DNA of 64,000 bases from Pelecanus crispus (taxonomy: Eukaryota > Chordata > Aves > Pelecaniformes > Pelecanidae). The position numbers were made by a program, and so were the translations under genes. Of this stretch, positions 44,286 through 55,488 are shown one piece after another (within the stretch, counting starts at the first letter, position 1; each line of letters opens with the position of its first letter). The stretch lies in contig NC_134646.1 of the NCBI RefSeq assembly GCF_030463565.1, forward strand, positions 15,900,001 to 15,964,000, written 5' to 3'. The notes beneath the pieces are model-generated. The model was not told the origin of the DNA and made no database searches. It saw nothing but the letters and a program-made list of their open reading frames with translations.

Positions 44286-47200
44286 TTATTTCTGTGTGCA
44301 AAACTCTTAAATACTTGAAACTAGGAAAAGATATATTGAAAAGAATTTTTTTCCAAATCTCGTAACTAGGCTTTAACAGAAGTGGACCCAACTTTTTAAT
44401 CCTTCAAAAAACAAACCAAACACTCCTTGAATTAAGTAAATAAAGTGTTATATCTATATATTTTTGATCTTATCTGCAGCTGACAGAGATTTTCCACAAC
44501 TGGCTGTTTACCTTACCATCTTAAGTAAAACAGCCATTTCAAAAATTGTGACTATGTAGCGTAACACAGACATAAGACATGGGATAGTTCTTCCATTATA
44601 TTTTTGTTAAGCAAGCCAAGGCAGAATAGTTATTTCACAGGGAATACAAAAAGTTGCACAATCCGGGTCATGGAAAAGGTCAATATTAAATTGGGTTTAA
44701 GCAGACTGTTATTTAGCATAAGAGATCAAACACCACAAGACTGTCTCAAACTAGAGCCAATTTAGCTGCCTTTCTGAATACCCATCAAGAAGAATGAAGA
44801 AGCGCACACTGGAGACACAATATACCTGCTACTTTTACTAAGTAATGGATAGAGTCTGCTAAATTCAATGCATGGCCTCCTTTACTTTTGTCACCTAAAA
44901 AATAGTAGGCTTTATCTTGCTATCGGTATTAACAGAGCCTGACACATTTTTCCCATGTTGCATATTACTACTAATCTGTATTAACACAATGTAGAGAGTC
45001 TCTCCAATGCCACAGCAACATTATTTTAGCACAACAGCCAGTATAATCTTCTGTAGAACCACTGCAGTTTCACAAAAGCCTGGCACTTATCTAATATGCC
45101 GCATTTCTGCTGTACCTCTTGGGGAAATTCAAAGAACTCTGAAAAGCTTCAGAAGTCATGATTGCTGTCTCCCACAGCTGAGAAAATGGAAGCCTAGAGT
45201 AAAACACCATAGTCTGTGAAGAGTTTTTAATTTTTGGCTACCTGGTGTTTTCCAGAGCTCAGTTTATTACTGAGCTTAAAGCCAGTTTTACAGAAGGGAC
45301 AAAGTAGAGCACAGAAAAATACACAAGTTTTTCTATATAAAGTGAAGCAACTCAATAAGAAAAGTGCCTCATCCTAGTAATAATTTTTTACATTCTGGAC
45401 CTCACCTTCCCAAACCTAAATAAACATTCTTTTGCAAATGGGGGAGAATATCTAGATAAGTTCTTTTCTCAACAGGGACAGACAGCACTGCTCAGCTAAT
45501 TGAGAATTTTATATTTGCCTAGAGGCACTATCTGCTTCCTCCATGTGTATATAAAAACATCAGAACACCATCTGGCCCATACCTATATAAACATTGCCAC
45601 TCCAGCTCGCAGGCACCTTTGGATACTTACTGTAATTTTCTTGAGCTACTGAACAATGGACCTTCACGTTACTTTACCACCAGAGCAAACCCTGATAATC
45701 ACGAAGACTTGCTGCAGAAGCAGATGAGGTCTTCAGCACACAGTATTAAGGAAGGTAGGAGTGTTCCAAGCAGGACTGCATTAATATTTATTTTCAACCT
45801 TTTGATTACCTTTGATTACCTTTACATGGGCTGAAACAATTTCTTCCTTAGACAGCCCAGCAGGATGTCTGACAAAGCAAAGCTTTTGCAGGTAAAACTC
45901 AAAAGAAAGGTTAGAGAATGAAACCAGACACTTAATGATGGGTTAAGTAGCTTAACAAAACACAAAGCTCTTTGAAAACGTGTTTTTTTTGAAGGACAGA
46001 TCTATTCATCAGGACTGCAGGACTTCTAGCTAAAAATTGCAGCCTTTGGGGGATTGAAGGTGTTGGCTTTCTTCTTGAAAAATTCTTTTTCAATTCTTGA
46101 AGTATTTTTGTGTTTTAAGAAAAAAGAGTATCATGACTGAAAGTCAAACTGAATGTCTCATTCTATGTCAATTAAATACTTCACACTGTTTTCAAAGAAA
46201 ATTTTGCTTTGCCTAAAGCAGTACCCCAACACAAATTTTTCTCCCCACCTTCCTCTCACCCCTCCAATCAGCAGTTTTAATGATCAGTTATTTGCCAGTT
46301 TTGGCATTTTCCCCCCTGCCATGACAGGTTAAGAGTTTGAAGATCATCACATTCCCTTCCCACCAGCTATGCAGTTTTTACTATTGAAGTCTTCCCCACA
46401 TGGGGAAGAAGGGAGTGGGGAGAAGAGTAGGAGTCTAAATATCCAACGTTACACGCCTGTTTGCCACAGCTAATGGATTATCAAGTGACTAATGATGGCC
46501 TATAAGTTGTTACAGTTCTGTTTAACCAACTTGTGTAAAGCACAGAAAGAGTAATTCTTCACAAGGCAATGGCAACACTCCAGGTTACATTGGTGTCACT
46601 GGGATCAGGATCCTACTTCAACTGAGTGGGCAGAAAAATCATTGAGGTCCTCCACCAAGAGTGGAAAAATCATTTGAAAAAATACAACTTGACAAAAACT
46701 GTTACAATTTTGCCTACAGTTCATAAAGATGATCACTGTGAATTATTTACTCTGGCAAGAGTAATCAAGAATCTTTGTAACTAAAAGAAAATTATTGTTT
46801 CTATTTAAAAAAAAATTAAAATATTTGTAATATAATATTGCCTATCCTTTCCCATTCCTTCTTCCCCTCTGAAAGAACTGTCCAAGATCCTAGATTCAGT
46901 TTAAAAATTAGACTGGTTAATTTTCTCTATTTCTACAGGAAACTGCTTTCAAATATCAAAAGTCCATCAATTTCCCTTAGGCACAGCTTAATGGATTTTC
47001 AAGTACAGGTTGTAAATTCTTTTGAAGTTTTTTTAGGCAGTTTTGATCAGATAGTTCAACTTATTGCAGTCCATGATAACTGCCTTGAATTGGCCTTTAA
47101 ATATCAGCCTCCTTAACTGGGAGAGTAACTTTTTTTCACCCTTGAATGTGCATACTGTGTCTACAACTATATGGACTGTAACATTATAACTTCAGATGTC

Positions 47201-50031
47201 AGTGCTGCTCCTTTTGATAACAAGCTTTTTCTTCTGAAATATGGCTTAAGGAAATGCAATAATTAGTCATATTATTTCTCTTACACTCACCATAATTTAT
47301 CATCTTAAATTGTGCTAAGCTTTTTATAATTCTCCTGCTGAGAGAACTTGAAACGCTTGCTGCAAGGATCCACAGTTTCTCAATCTTATTGTATTATCAA
47401 TGAAAAATACCGAGTGAGCAAATACTTTTGTCCATTTCCAACACAAGCAGATGAAAATAAGATTAAAAAAATAAGCATCTATAATTTTGTTTTCAATCTT
47501 TCAGATGAACGTGCTTCCCACGTAAATATAGTACAAGAGAGAATTGTTCCTTGGATACTGTGACCAGTGAAATATTCAACAGCATTTTCTGTGTCTTCAG
47601 AGTCTCTGAGTGTCCAATCTAGAGACACCTACTGTCCCCAAAATACTAAGGATAATAAACATCAGTCAATGGGCTATTAAACATACAGGTCCAGCCCTCA
47701 AGGAAGATGACAGTTATGACTCAATTGTTACAGCAAATGAATCACTTGTCTCTGAAACACAATCCAATCTTATTATGGACCCCAAAGTAAGGTCATTCAT
47801 GTATTTACATTGTTCTTTTCTTTCCCTTTAATGATGATCAGTAAGAAATCATCACATTAATTACTGAACATTTGACTAAGAAAGCAGAACAGCATCTGAG
47901 CTAACTGGTAATCTTCAGTAAACAATAGTAATTTTAATCATGAAATGCCGTAAACTATTAATTTAAAATCAATTTTCCTTCATAAAATAATAGCTAACTG
48001 TTAGTTTGGCCTGGAAAGCCAGCCAATTTTCTGTTTTCTTGGGTTTGGGGTTTTTTTTTTTAAGCTGTGGTCCTGAAACCTGTTCTACCTGTGATGCCAC
48101 TTACACACACAAGTAAAGAGCTAACGTGGATTTCCACTTTCTTAGAAAACCACAAGCTTTTTGTACCTATTTCTTCAAAGCCGTTTACTGGACAACCAGA
48201 TCCTTTGTTCAGCTAGACATGGACAGCTGCTCCCAGGCGCCCACATTACAGGAAAATGATACACAACTCGGAGCTTACTGGTTTAGGATCAAGGGTCTAC
48301 TACAAAACATGCATTGTTCTCTGGCTTGGAGAGACCCTAGATCAAAGGATAGACATTATGTCTTGACTATTAACTTGCTGTTTCTTTTTCTTTTTAATTC
48401 TTGCACTAACACTTTCCTTTATTTAAATGTTACTATGATGCTATGGGAATGTGGACTAATAATTAGTTTTAGAGATATTTAAGTTTTAAGCTTTTTCATG
48501 TACTAAGCTGTATGAAACTCGTGACTCTGAAGACTCTTGAGACCTAATAATGAGTTATTTCTGGGTTTTATGTGCATGTAATATGACTCTGTGAGGAGCT
48601 ATGGATCTTCACTTGAGGCAGCCTGTGGCAGGCCTCTCCTTTTGCCATTGACAACAAAATTTTAGGACTCTCTTCTTTATGAAGTCTGTTTTCTCTTTAA
48701 GGAATCCCTGGGCATATGCCTCTCAAACCATACTTTAAGCTTTGAGCAATGCCTTCCTCCGTATAATGCACAAACCATATCACAACCTGAGCAGAGATGG
48801 TGGAAATTTGAATCCTTCAGATGCTAAATAGGGATCAGTTTCTACAGTTGTAATCTGAGATGAAAACAGGTCAGTGTACAGAACTAATACTAAAAATGTT
48901 GATGCATTTCACAGAAAAAAAGTCACTGTAATGTGTACTTAATATTCCAGCCATTATACAGAACCATTTATTTAAAAATGCAGCAAGGTAGGGCCCTTCA
49001 GAGAGGCAGACCTAAGCAGAATATATGTAAGAAACCTCAAACACTGAAACAACAAAACCAAGAAACTGCTTTCTCCTCCATCCTCACACACACATAGCAC
49101 CATGAATACCAGTGATCTTACAAGTTTTATGAAGCTCCTATGAGACATGCCAACAGAACAGCCAGCAAGATAAAATAATTTCCATTCCTGCCTGTGCTGT
49201 GGTATCAGACTTTCAAAATGGGAATAGTGACTAAGAGAATTTAATAAAGTTTGAATGCCTGGTATTTTTCTCACATTATGGTGACATCTTTACTGATAAA
49301 ATGTTTTTTCTGAAATACGTTATATACTTTGTGAACCACTCTGTATAAATATTAAAAAAGCAGTAATTCCACTAACAGAAACTCTGACCACATACCTGAC
49401 TGCTTTCCTTGATGACACTTTAAGTGGTTTTCCTTCTTGCTGTAAAGCTTAATGCGAGTGAAAATGTCTCAGACCACTTAATATAACTAATTCTTCAACT
49501 TTCACTAAGATGAGGCAGCACCGAAGTGATTAACATTAAAGTTGTGGCATTTACATATAGCTTTCTTTGGCCTGAGAAACTCAAGCCTTTTCTCTCCAAA
49601 GTTTCTTCTTTTTTTTGTTTTTTTTAAAATTGTTGACAAGAAATATATTTGTCACTTCAAATCTTACTAATGTTAAGCAATACCAATACCAAGCAATAAC
49701 CTGCTTTCTTTCTATTTGATCATTGTGAGATGTGAAATGCTGTAAATAAATTTAGCACTAGGTATTTGCTTTTATATGTATGTCAGGGAGTGTTCACACA
49801 TTCTCATCATGGGTGAACAAAAGAGCAAAGTAATCATTCCCAAATTACTTCTATTCAGAAAAAGCGGGAACAATATTTCCTGTGTTGCTTGCTATAGCAA
49901 GGAACACATTCATACTGTATATATCTGTATGTGGTCATAGCTGCACACTTCTCTACACTGTCAAACGGTCTTACCCTTGCTATTGACAAAAACTCCATTG
50001 CCTGCACTGATGTAGTCTAACACCTGTAGGT

Positions 50032-50079
50032 ATTTAAGCACTTATGATGTAGTTATAATTTAAGCAATTATGATGTAAG
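50032..50079. repeat. Short tandem duplication, ~26-bp period
   Basis: ATTTAAGCACTTATGATGTA is followed 26 bases later by ATTTAAGCAATTATGATGTA. Intronic and AT-rich. Confidence 0.8.
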
Positions 50080-51289
50080 ATTTTCTGTGCCTCAACACAA
50101 CAAAAGAGGGGAAAATTCTGTTAAGGACAAATGACCTCTGAATGCCTGACACTCTGAAGATTCCTACCAACCACTCAGGCTGACTCTTACAGGTAAGGGT
50201 AAAATAGAGACAAAAGACATTAAAAGGATTTTCTGAACCAGAAATTTAAATAAGTCACAGAACTGGATGATTCCCCACTTTCCTGTCCATGAAGCATACA
50301 GAATGCTGGTATCTCAAGCCATGACTAGCTGATAGAGGACTTCTCTATGAAAACCATTTTTTTTCAATCAAAACTTTCATATTTCACTGCTTAGGATAAA
50401 TGCTAACCTCTATCTTAAGCCTGGTTTTATTTATAAATGCCCATTACCTTATCTTTATTAAATCTATTTTTGAATGCACATTTTGGTTTTGATTAAGAGT
50501 TATCTAATATATTCTAGTATTTTTACAATACCTAATATTTTCTCTCCTCTGCCATCTCCTTTTTTCGGTTTATAGCAGGCTTATTTTGTAGTCAAGAACG
50601 ATATTTGGAAAACTTAAGATTCAAATGAGTTGAAGAAAAAATCATATTATCAATTACCTCTCTGTATTAACTATAGTATTTGAGTGACTATCACCCTGCT
50701 GAAAGGCAGTGCACCACCACCAACTTACATTCACCCATCTCTGAAAATCTAGTGAAGACAGGCTTGTGATCTGAACTTTATAGCTATCCTCTAACCTAAC
50801 CAAAACCTCATTTGATTTTAGAAATGGTTTAGTTCTAAATCTACATCTCTTCTCTCTGGTTCACGACCAAATCCATACATCGCCTTCTTTGATAACACAG
50901 CTTCACAAATGAGATAAAAAGCATTAAGACAGATCATTGCTTCATGCAGCCTTCCGTGTTAGCTGTGTTTAAACAAAAAGTGATACTCGATGCCTGTAGT
51001 CTGTCAATTTTGAAATACTAGTTCTTGCTGAATCATCTGAAGCCCTGACTTGGCTTCTTCCAGCTACGTAGTCAAAAAGCAAAACACTGACAACAGGAAA
51101 AACTCCACACTGGGGACCTCAGTTCTCATTCAGAGCATAACAAAGGTCAGTCAGATCCTCAACAACAGGAGAGGTACAGGGCTTAAGACCACAAGAATCC
51201 TTTTTTCCCCTCTAAACAACCACTGCAGAGACAGGCATTTCCTCTTCAGCAGGAAAAGCTGCAGAAAAAAAAAAGCCTCCGAAAAAAGG

Positions 51290-51378
51290 TATACATATAT
51301 GTATACATATATATACACACATATATGGATGTGTACATACATGTATACATATATATATGTGTGTGTGCACACACACAC
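51290..51378. repeat. AT/GT/AC dinucleotide microsatellite
   Basis: Alternating purine-pyrimidine stretch with ATACATAT, TATATGTGTGTG and CACACACA segments, about 90 bases. It could adopt Z-like or cruciform structure and is likely variable. Confidence 0.9.
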
Positions 51379-51573
51379 TCTCTTACATTCTGGGTTTCAA
51401 AACACTCTTTAAGCAGAGAACTAGACACACATAATTTGAGTGCAAACATCACTCGTCCCAGCTACTGAAGTTACTGGCAATACTTGCTGACTAACAACAA
51501 CTGCATTTGCTCTCTTACTTACCTAAAAGTGAACATTAGGCTGAATAATCTGTTACTTAGCTAGATAACATAC

Positions 51574-51699
51574 CTTGGTGTGTAGAACAAATGACCATCA
51601 GTTCTTGACTGATATCTCCAGATCTTCTAACAGGAATCAGCAGTTCACCTATATCTTCCTCTACTCTATATTCCAGCTGAGGAATGTACACTGTAGATA
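51574..51699 (-). pseudogene. FREM3: FREM3 exon: second Calx-beta domain, N-terminal half
   Basis: 126 bases, open, acceptor ttcttcag, donor gtatgt. Reads [20 protein letters not shown] and [20 protein letters not shown], very close to FREM2. The ERVL solo LTR lies 33 bases upstream of its 5' edge, inside the preceding intron. Confidence 0.88.
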
Positions 51700-51987
51700 C
51701 TGAAGAAAAATATGATGAAAGAAGGGGGGACTGTCCTGGTTTCAGCTGGGATAGAGTTAATTTTCTTCCTAGTAGCAGGCATAGTGCTGCGGTTTGGATT
51801 TAGTATGAGAATAATGTTGATAGCAACACCTAAAACATCAGTGTGTTAAGTACTGCTTATGCTAGTCAAGGACTTTTCAGCTTCCCATGCTCTGCCAGGT
51901 GCACAAGAAATTGGGAGGGGGCACAGCCGGGACAGCTGCCCCAAACTGGCCAGAGGGCTATTCCATACCATATGACATCATGCTCAG

Positions 51988-51995
51988 TATATAAA
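51988..51995 (+). promoter_or_regulatory. TATA box of the solo LTR
   Basis: TATATAAA in the LTR about 170 bases before its ATTAAA signal. Transcription from it would run antisense to FREM3. Activity is unknown. Confidence 0.55.
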
Positions 51996-52091
51996 CTGGG
52001 GGGGGTGGCCAGGGAGTAGCAATGGCTGCTTGGGAACTGGCTGGGTATCGGTCGGCGGGTGGTGAGCAATTGCATTGTGCATCACTTGCTT

Positions 52092-52150
52092 TGTATATTA
52101 TTATTGTTATTATCATTATTATATTGTTATTATTATCATTACTATTTTAC
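52092..52150. repeat. (ATT)n-type microsatellite inside the solo LTR
   Basis: Imperfect ATT, GTT and ATC trinucleotides across about 60 bases. It is part of the LTR and may vary in length. Confidence 0.85.
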
Positions 52151-52526
52151 TTTATTTCAATTATTAAACTGTTCTTATCTCAACCCAGGAGTGTTTGTCA
52201 CTCTTACTCCTCCAATTCTCTCCCCCATCCCATTGGGGTAGGGAGGGTGAGCAAGCGGCTGTGTGATGCTGAGTTGCTGGCTGGGTCTAAACCACAACAG
52301 GGACCAAGGCTGAACACCTGTATAACGTTATATACAGAGTATGAATTTAGCCAGGGAAGAGATTTAATAAGAAATACAAATTCCTTGTTCAGCGTGGTAA
52401 AGCTTTAAGACAGGGCTGAACCACAATGAGCAAAGACAGATGAGGTATACGGCTACTCACCAGACCCACAAGTGAACAATACTGCACCTAATCACAAATT
52501 CTGAGGAAATGAGAAGTGATACGTAC

Positions 52527-52756
52527 CATCACCAGGATCCACGATTTCAACCACTGCTATTGCTGGAATTCAAGGGCAGCCATAACCAGATCAGACAGAG
52601 CAATCTGGAATGTTTCAGATGCCTCATATTTATTGTCTGCAAATATCCTCACTCTCCAGGTAGCCAAAGCTTGCCCTGGATCGAACTGGACCTGTTTCTG
52701 AGGTTTCCCCTTCAAGTCTTTATCCTTTACTGCTGTACCATCTTTGATTCCAATAC
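52527..52756 (-). pseudogene. FREM3: FREM3 exon: first Calx-beta domain, C-terminal half; lost acceptor and frameshift
   Basis: Reads [20 protein letters not shown] and [20 protein letters not shown], then after MAALEF the frame breaks and hits TAG at 52559-52557. Adding one base near 52565 restores [12 protein letters not shown], and the length is 230 where phase requires 231. The base pair before the exon (52758-52757) reads TG instead of AG. An in-frame AG 27 bases inside (52731-52730) could replace it at the cost of nine codons. Confidence 0.85.
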
Positions 52757-55341
52757 CAGCATTAAAAAAAAAAAAAAAAAAAAATCAGAGGAATTATTCT
52801 CCATGTATTTTAATAAAATTAAAACAACCACCACAAAAAATAGTTTTAAAATGCTAATCTGGCAGTTAGTGACCTTCAGAAAAAAATAAGTATGGCTATA
52901 TCTCACTTTCTCTAACATTGTTGCATAGCTCATAAAAAAAATAGGTAATTAAGGTAGGGTCCTGCCAACATTTGTGTGCATAAAGAATTATTTTTGCATT
53001 AAAAACTCGATTGACTTCACCTGCTGGGCACTTAAAACCTATACAAGCATCAACAAAGGCATGAGGTTATTTATCAAATATCCCTGAGCAGAACTGTTTA
53101 ACAGGGCCAGTCTTCCCATCTATATAAAAATCTGTGGAACTGGAAGTTTTCCAGTTATGCCTTCAGAAAAGATATATCAGCCTGTTAAGACATTTATTTA
53201 TGTCAATTAAGGTGTTCAAGGCTTCATTGAAGGTATAATTTAGTCACCCACATAAAAAAAAAGACGAACCAAAACCCAACCCCACCACTCATCTGTTTCA
53301 AAGAGAAATTAATCATTATATGTTTAATACTTTGTGCTTACAGTTTCTGTTACTGCTCTGTATCTGTGCTGTACTTATACACATTTAAGATCTTTGAAGT
53401 TCTTTTATCACTTTTACCTATGCACTAAACAAGCCATAAAGACTTTTGCTATCTGTCCAAGTCTTGCCTCTGCAGATGCACTCCTAGCCAGGTCAGTAAA
53501 TAACTGGACATTTGACATGGAATTACAGCTTAGTGCAACAGAGCAATGTTCTCAGGGTTTGCTGGGTCCACCACACTATGCAAATTTGCTCCTTCTCTCC
53601 CACCCCCATTTCTTCTTCCTTGTGTAACTCAAAACTGCAATACCTAGTCACGTATCCATCCCCTCTGCTGGGGTATTATCAAAGCAGAAGCTTTTCATTG
53701 TACAGGTTTAAAAGACTGCACATTCTCATCTTAATAAAAAACACAGAGGGCAGTTGCATAGAGGTTCTAGGGCTAGAGATGAATCCATTTAGTTCAAAGT
53801 TAAGCAGCAGATGAGGATTTAACTCAAAGTAGGTTTTGTTTGTTATTCAGATCAGATGGCTTTTGCTGCAGCATGAGTTCATAAAATGGTGATAAACCAT
53901 GAATGTTTTGAAAGAGCAAAACAATATCCAGTAATGTGAACATGCTGTATTGGAAACTCACATGTAGGATGCTACAACTGACATAAGGATTCATTTAGCT
54001 TTTGCTACTTAATGCAGCACAAACTTTTTAAAAAAAAATTTTTTTTTTTAAGTGAGACTGTATCATACATAAAAATCTATCATAGAAAGGCACTCAAGAA
54101 AAGACTTTTTAAATACAAAGAGTTCTTACACATTTTTTAGCCTGCATATTTTTATAGCTGGGTTTCTTGTTTGTTTTAATCAAAGGTGCACACATACTGG
54201 GAGAATCCAACTGTGGGTGTAACGAAGCGAAGATCTGTAACTCACCATGGGGTTTCGAAATTCATTACTGCCTTTGGGTTTCAATCCAGCATTAGTTCAA
54301 ATATATGAGCATCTTTTTGTTAAGGTTCAACACCAGCAATTACGAGTCACTTTACCTCCTCAGTTGAGGATGACTAATCCCTTTCAAGTCAATGGCCTAC
54401 CTGTTTGCTGGAGAATCTGATGGCTAGCAAAGAGCTTCAGAAGGGTGTGAAATATGAAATCATTCCTAAGTTATTTAATTCCTAAATTCCCACAGTTTTC
54501 CTGTCCCACAGCTGCTTAGGTTTTAAATGCCTGATTTAATTAATACTCAGATAATAGCCCAATGTATTTGTGTTGCGCAAAGCAAATATTGTCATACGTG
54601 GATTTAAATGATAAAAACCCTAAAACTTTAAAACTTTTTTTCTTTTTGTTTTTAAATCAGGGAGAAAAAGACCTTTCTGCTCAGCGCTTTGAGTCGCTTC
54701 ATTGGTGCAAGGATTTCTATGATTCCTATTTACTTTGCAGAGCTGTCACAATTGGGTATTCTGCTATCCCATGATAGCACACTCGTAACTTCAGTCTGCT
54801 CTACACTTGCCACCTCTGCTAGCAGACGACCCTTTGAGAATTTCTTGTAGCTTTCAGATTTTCTCATAGCTCAAAGGCCAGCATAACACCACCCTTGTGA
54901 AGTGAGGAGTTGTAACTAACTTCTCCACAACTTGGTTCTGAAAGCAGAGGCCAGCTACTTCAAGAACTGATTTGCTTGCTTACAGCTAAAGTTAATGTGT
55001 TACAAAATGTATCCTCCTGTCAAAATAAACAGAGTATCCCAATTTCTGCTTTGTTCTCTGACGAGTGACTTCAGGAAAAAGACACTGGGCAAACAGCAGA
55101 AGTTCATTTTATTGATTTGTTCTTACATCTACTAATACACATACTCACTTAGATTTCTGGGTGGCAGCAGTGGAAAATGAAACACGTAGCCATGTCTGTC
55201 TAGGCAACAAAAATCTATACCATTGTTATTCTCATTATTTGACATTGATTATGTAAGCAGAGGAACCAGCAACTATGGAACAGCTCCTTAACAGCTGCTT
55301 TTTCTGGTGCAAGAAGCTTCAAACATTAAAGATTTACTTAC
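52757..55341 (-). other. FREM3: FREM3 intron
   Basis: AT-rich, with an A-run of about 21 bases directly beside the damaged acceptor of the exon at 52756 (its pyrimidine tract on the minus strand). No other feature was recognised. Confidence 0.7.
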
Positions 55342-55488
55342 TGATAAAAGAGGTTTCTCGCAGATATCCTCTGCGTCTGATGGTCACCTCCAGAAATCTG
55401 GAGTTCTCATCTGCGACGTAGTTCTCTTTCTCCAGTGAAATCCAAGCCCAGTTCAGTCGAAATAGCTGCTTCTTTAACATGTTCCCCC
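55342..55488 (-). pseudogene. FREM3: FREM3 exon: first Calx-beta domain, N-terminal half
   Basis: 147 bases, open throughout, with acceptor gacacag and donor gtaagt. Reads [20 protein letters not shown] and then [19 protein letters not shown], matching the opening strand of the first FREM2 Calx-beta domain. Phase is 1 in and 1 out. Confidence 0.88.

Larger units (their letters stand above)
43341..51573 (-). other. FREM3: Large FREM3 intron (8.2 kb)
   Basis: By FREM2 comparison it should contain the second half of one Calx-beta domain and the first half of the next. Only the weak remnant at 44165-44285 was found. The rest shows AT-rich intronic sequence, the short tandem repeat near 50.0 kb and the microsatellite near 51.3 kb. 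Confidence 0.6.
51732..52298 (+). mobile_element. Solo LTR of an avian ERVL-type endogenous retrovirus, with 5-bp target-site duplication
   Basis: 567 bases with termini TGTCCTGGTTTCAG and AAACCACAACA (TG...CA), flanked on both sides by GGGAC (51727-51731 and 52299-52303). Inside are TATATAAA at 51988-51995 and ATTAAA at 52163-52168, which set a + orientation. No internal viral genes remain, so it is the product of LTR-LTR recombination. The five-base duplication suits ERVL. It lies 33 bases outside a FREM3 exon, antisense to that gene. Confidence 0.93.
23679..55488 (-). pseudogene. FREM3: FREM3-like gene, 3' half (Calx-beta domains to transmembrane end), disrupted
   Basis: FRAS1/FREM proteins are large basement-membrane proteins with CSPG repeats, Calx-beta domains and, in FRAS1 and FREM2, a C-terminal membrane anchor. 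They join epidermis to dermis. At least 17 exons on this strand encode that family's Calx-beta series and C-terminal ectodomain in the right order, each resembling FREM2. The position beside SMARCA5 points to FREM3. Lesions are a lost acceptor at 52757-52758 and a frameshift near 52565, a TGA at 41832-41830, frameshifts near 34530, 31897 and 25240, a shredded exon at 28663-28802, a lost acceptor at 26596-26597, and indels in the last exon. Many other exons are open with normal splice sites. The large CSPG exon would lie above 64 kb, so its state is unknown. A product ending after the CSPG repeats cannot be excluded. Confidence 0.88.

Noticed and set aside
51866..52408. Open frames on both strands around 52 kb
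   Set aside because: They lie within the ERVL solo LTR, which is non-coding, or run out of it.
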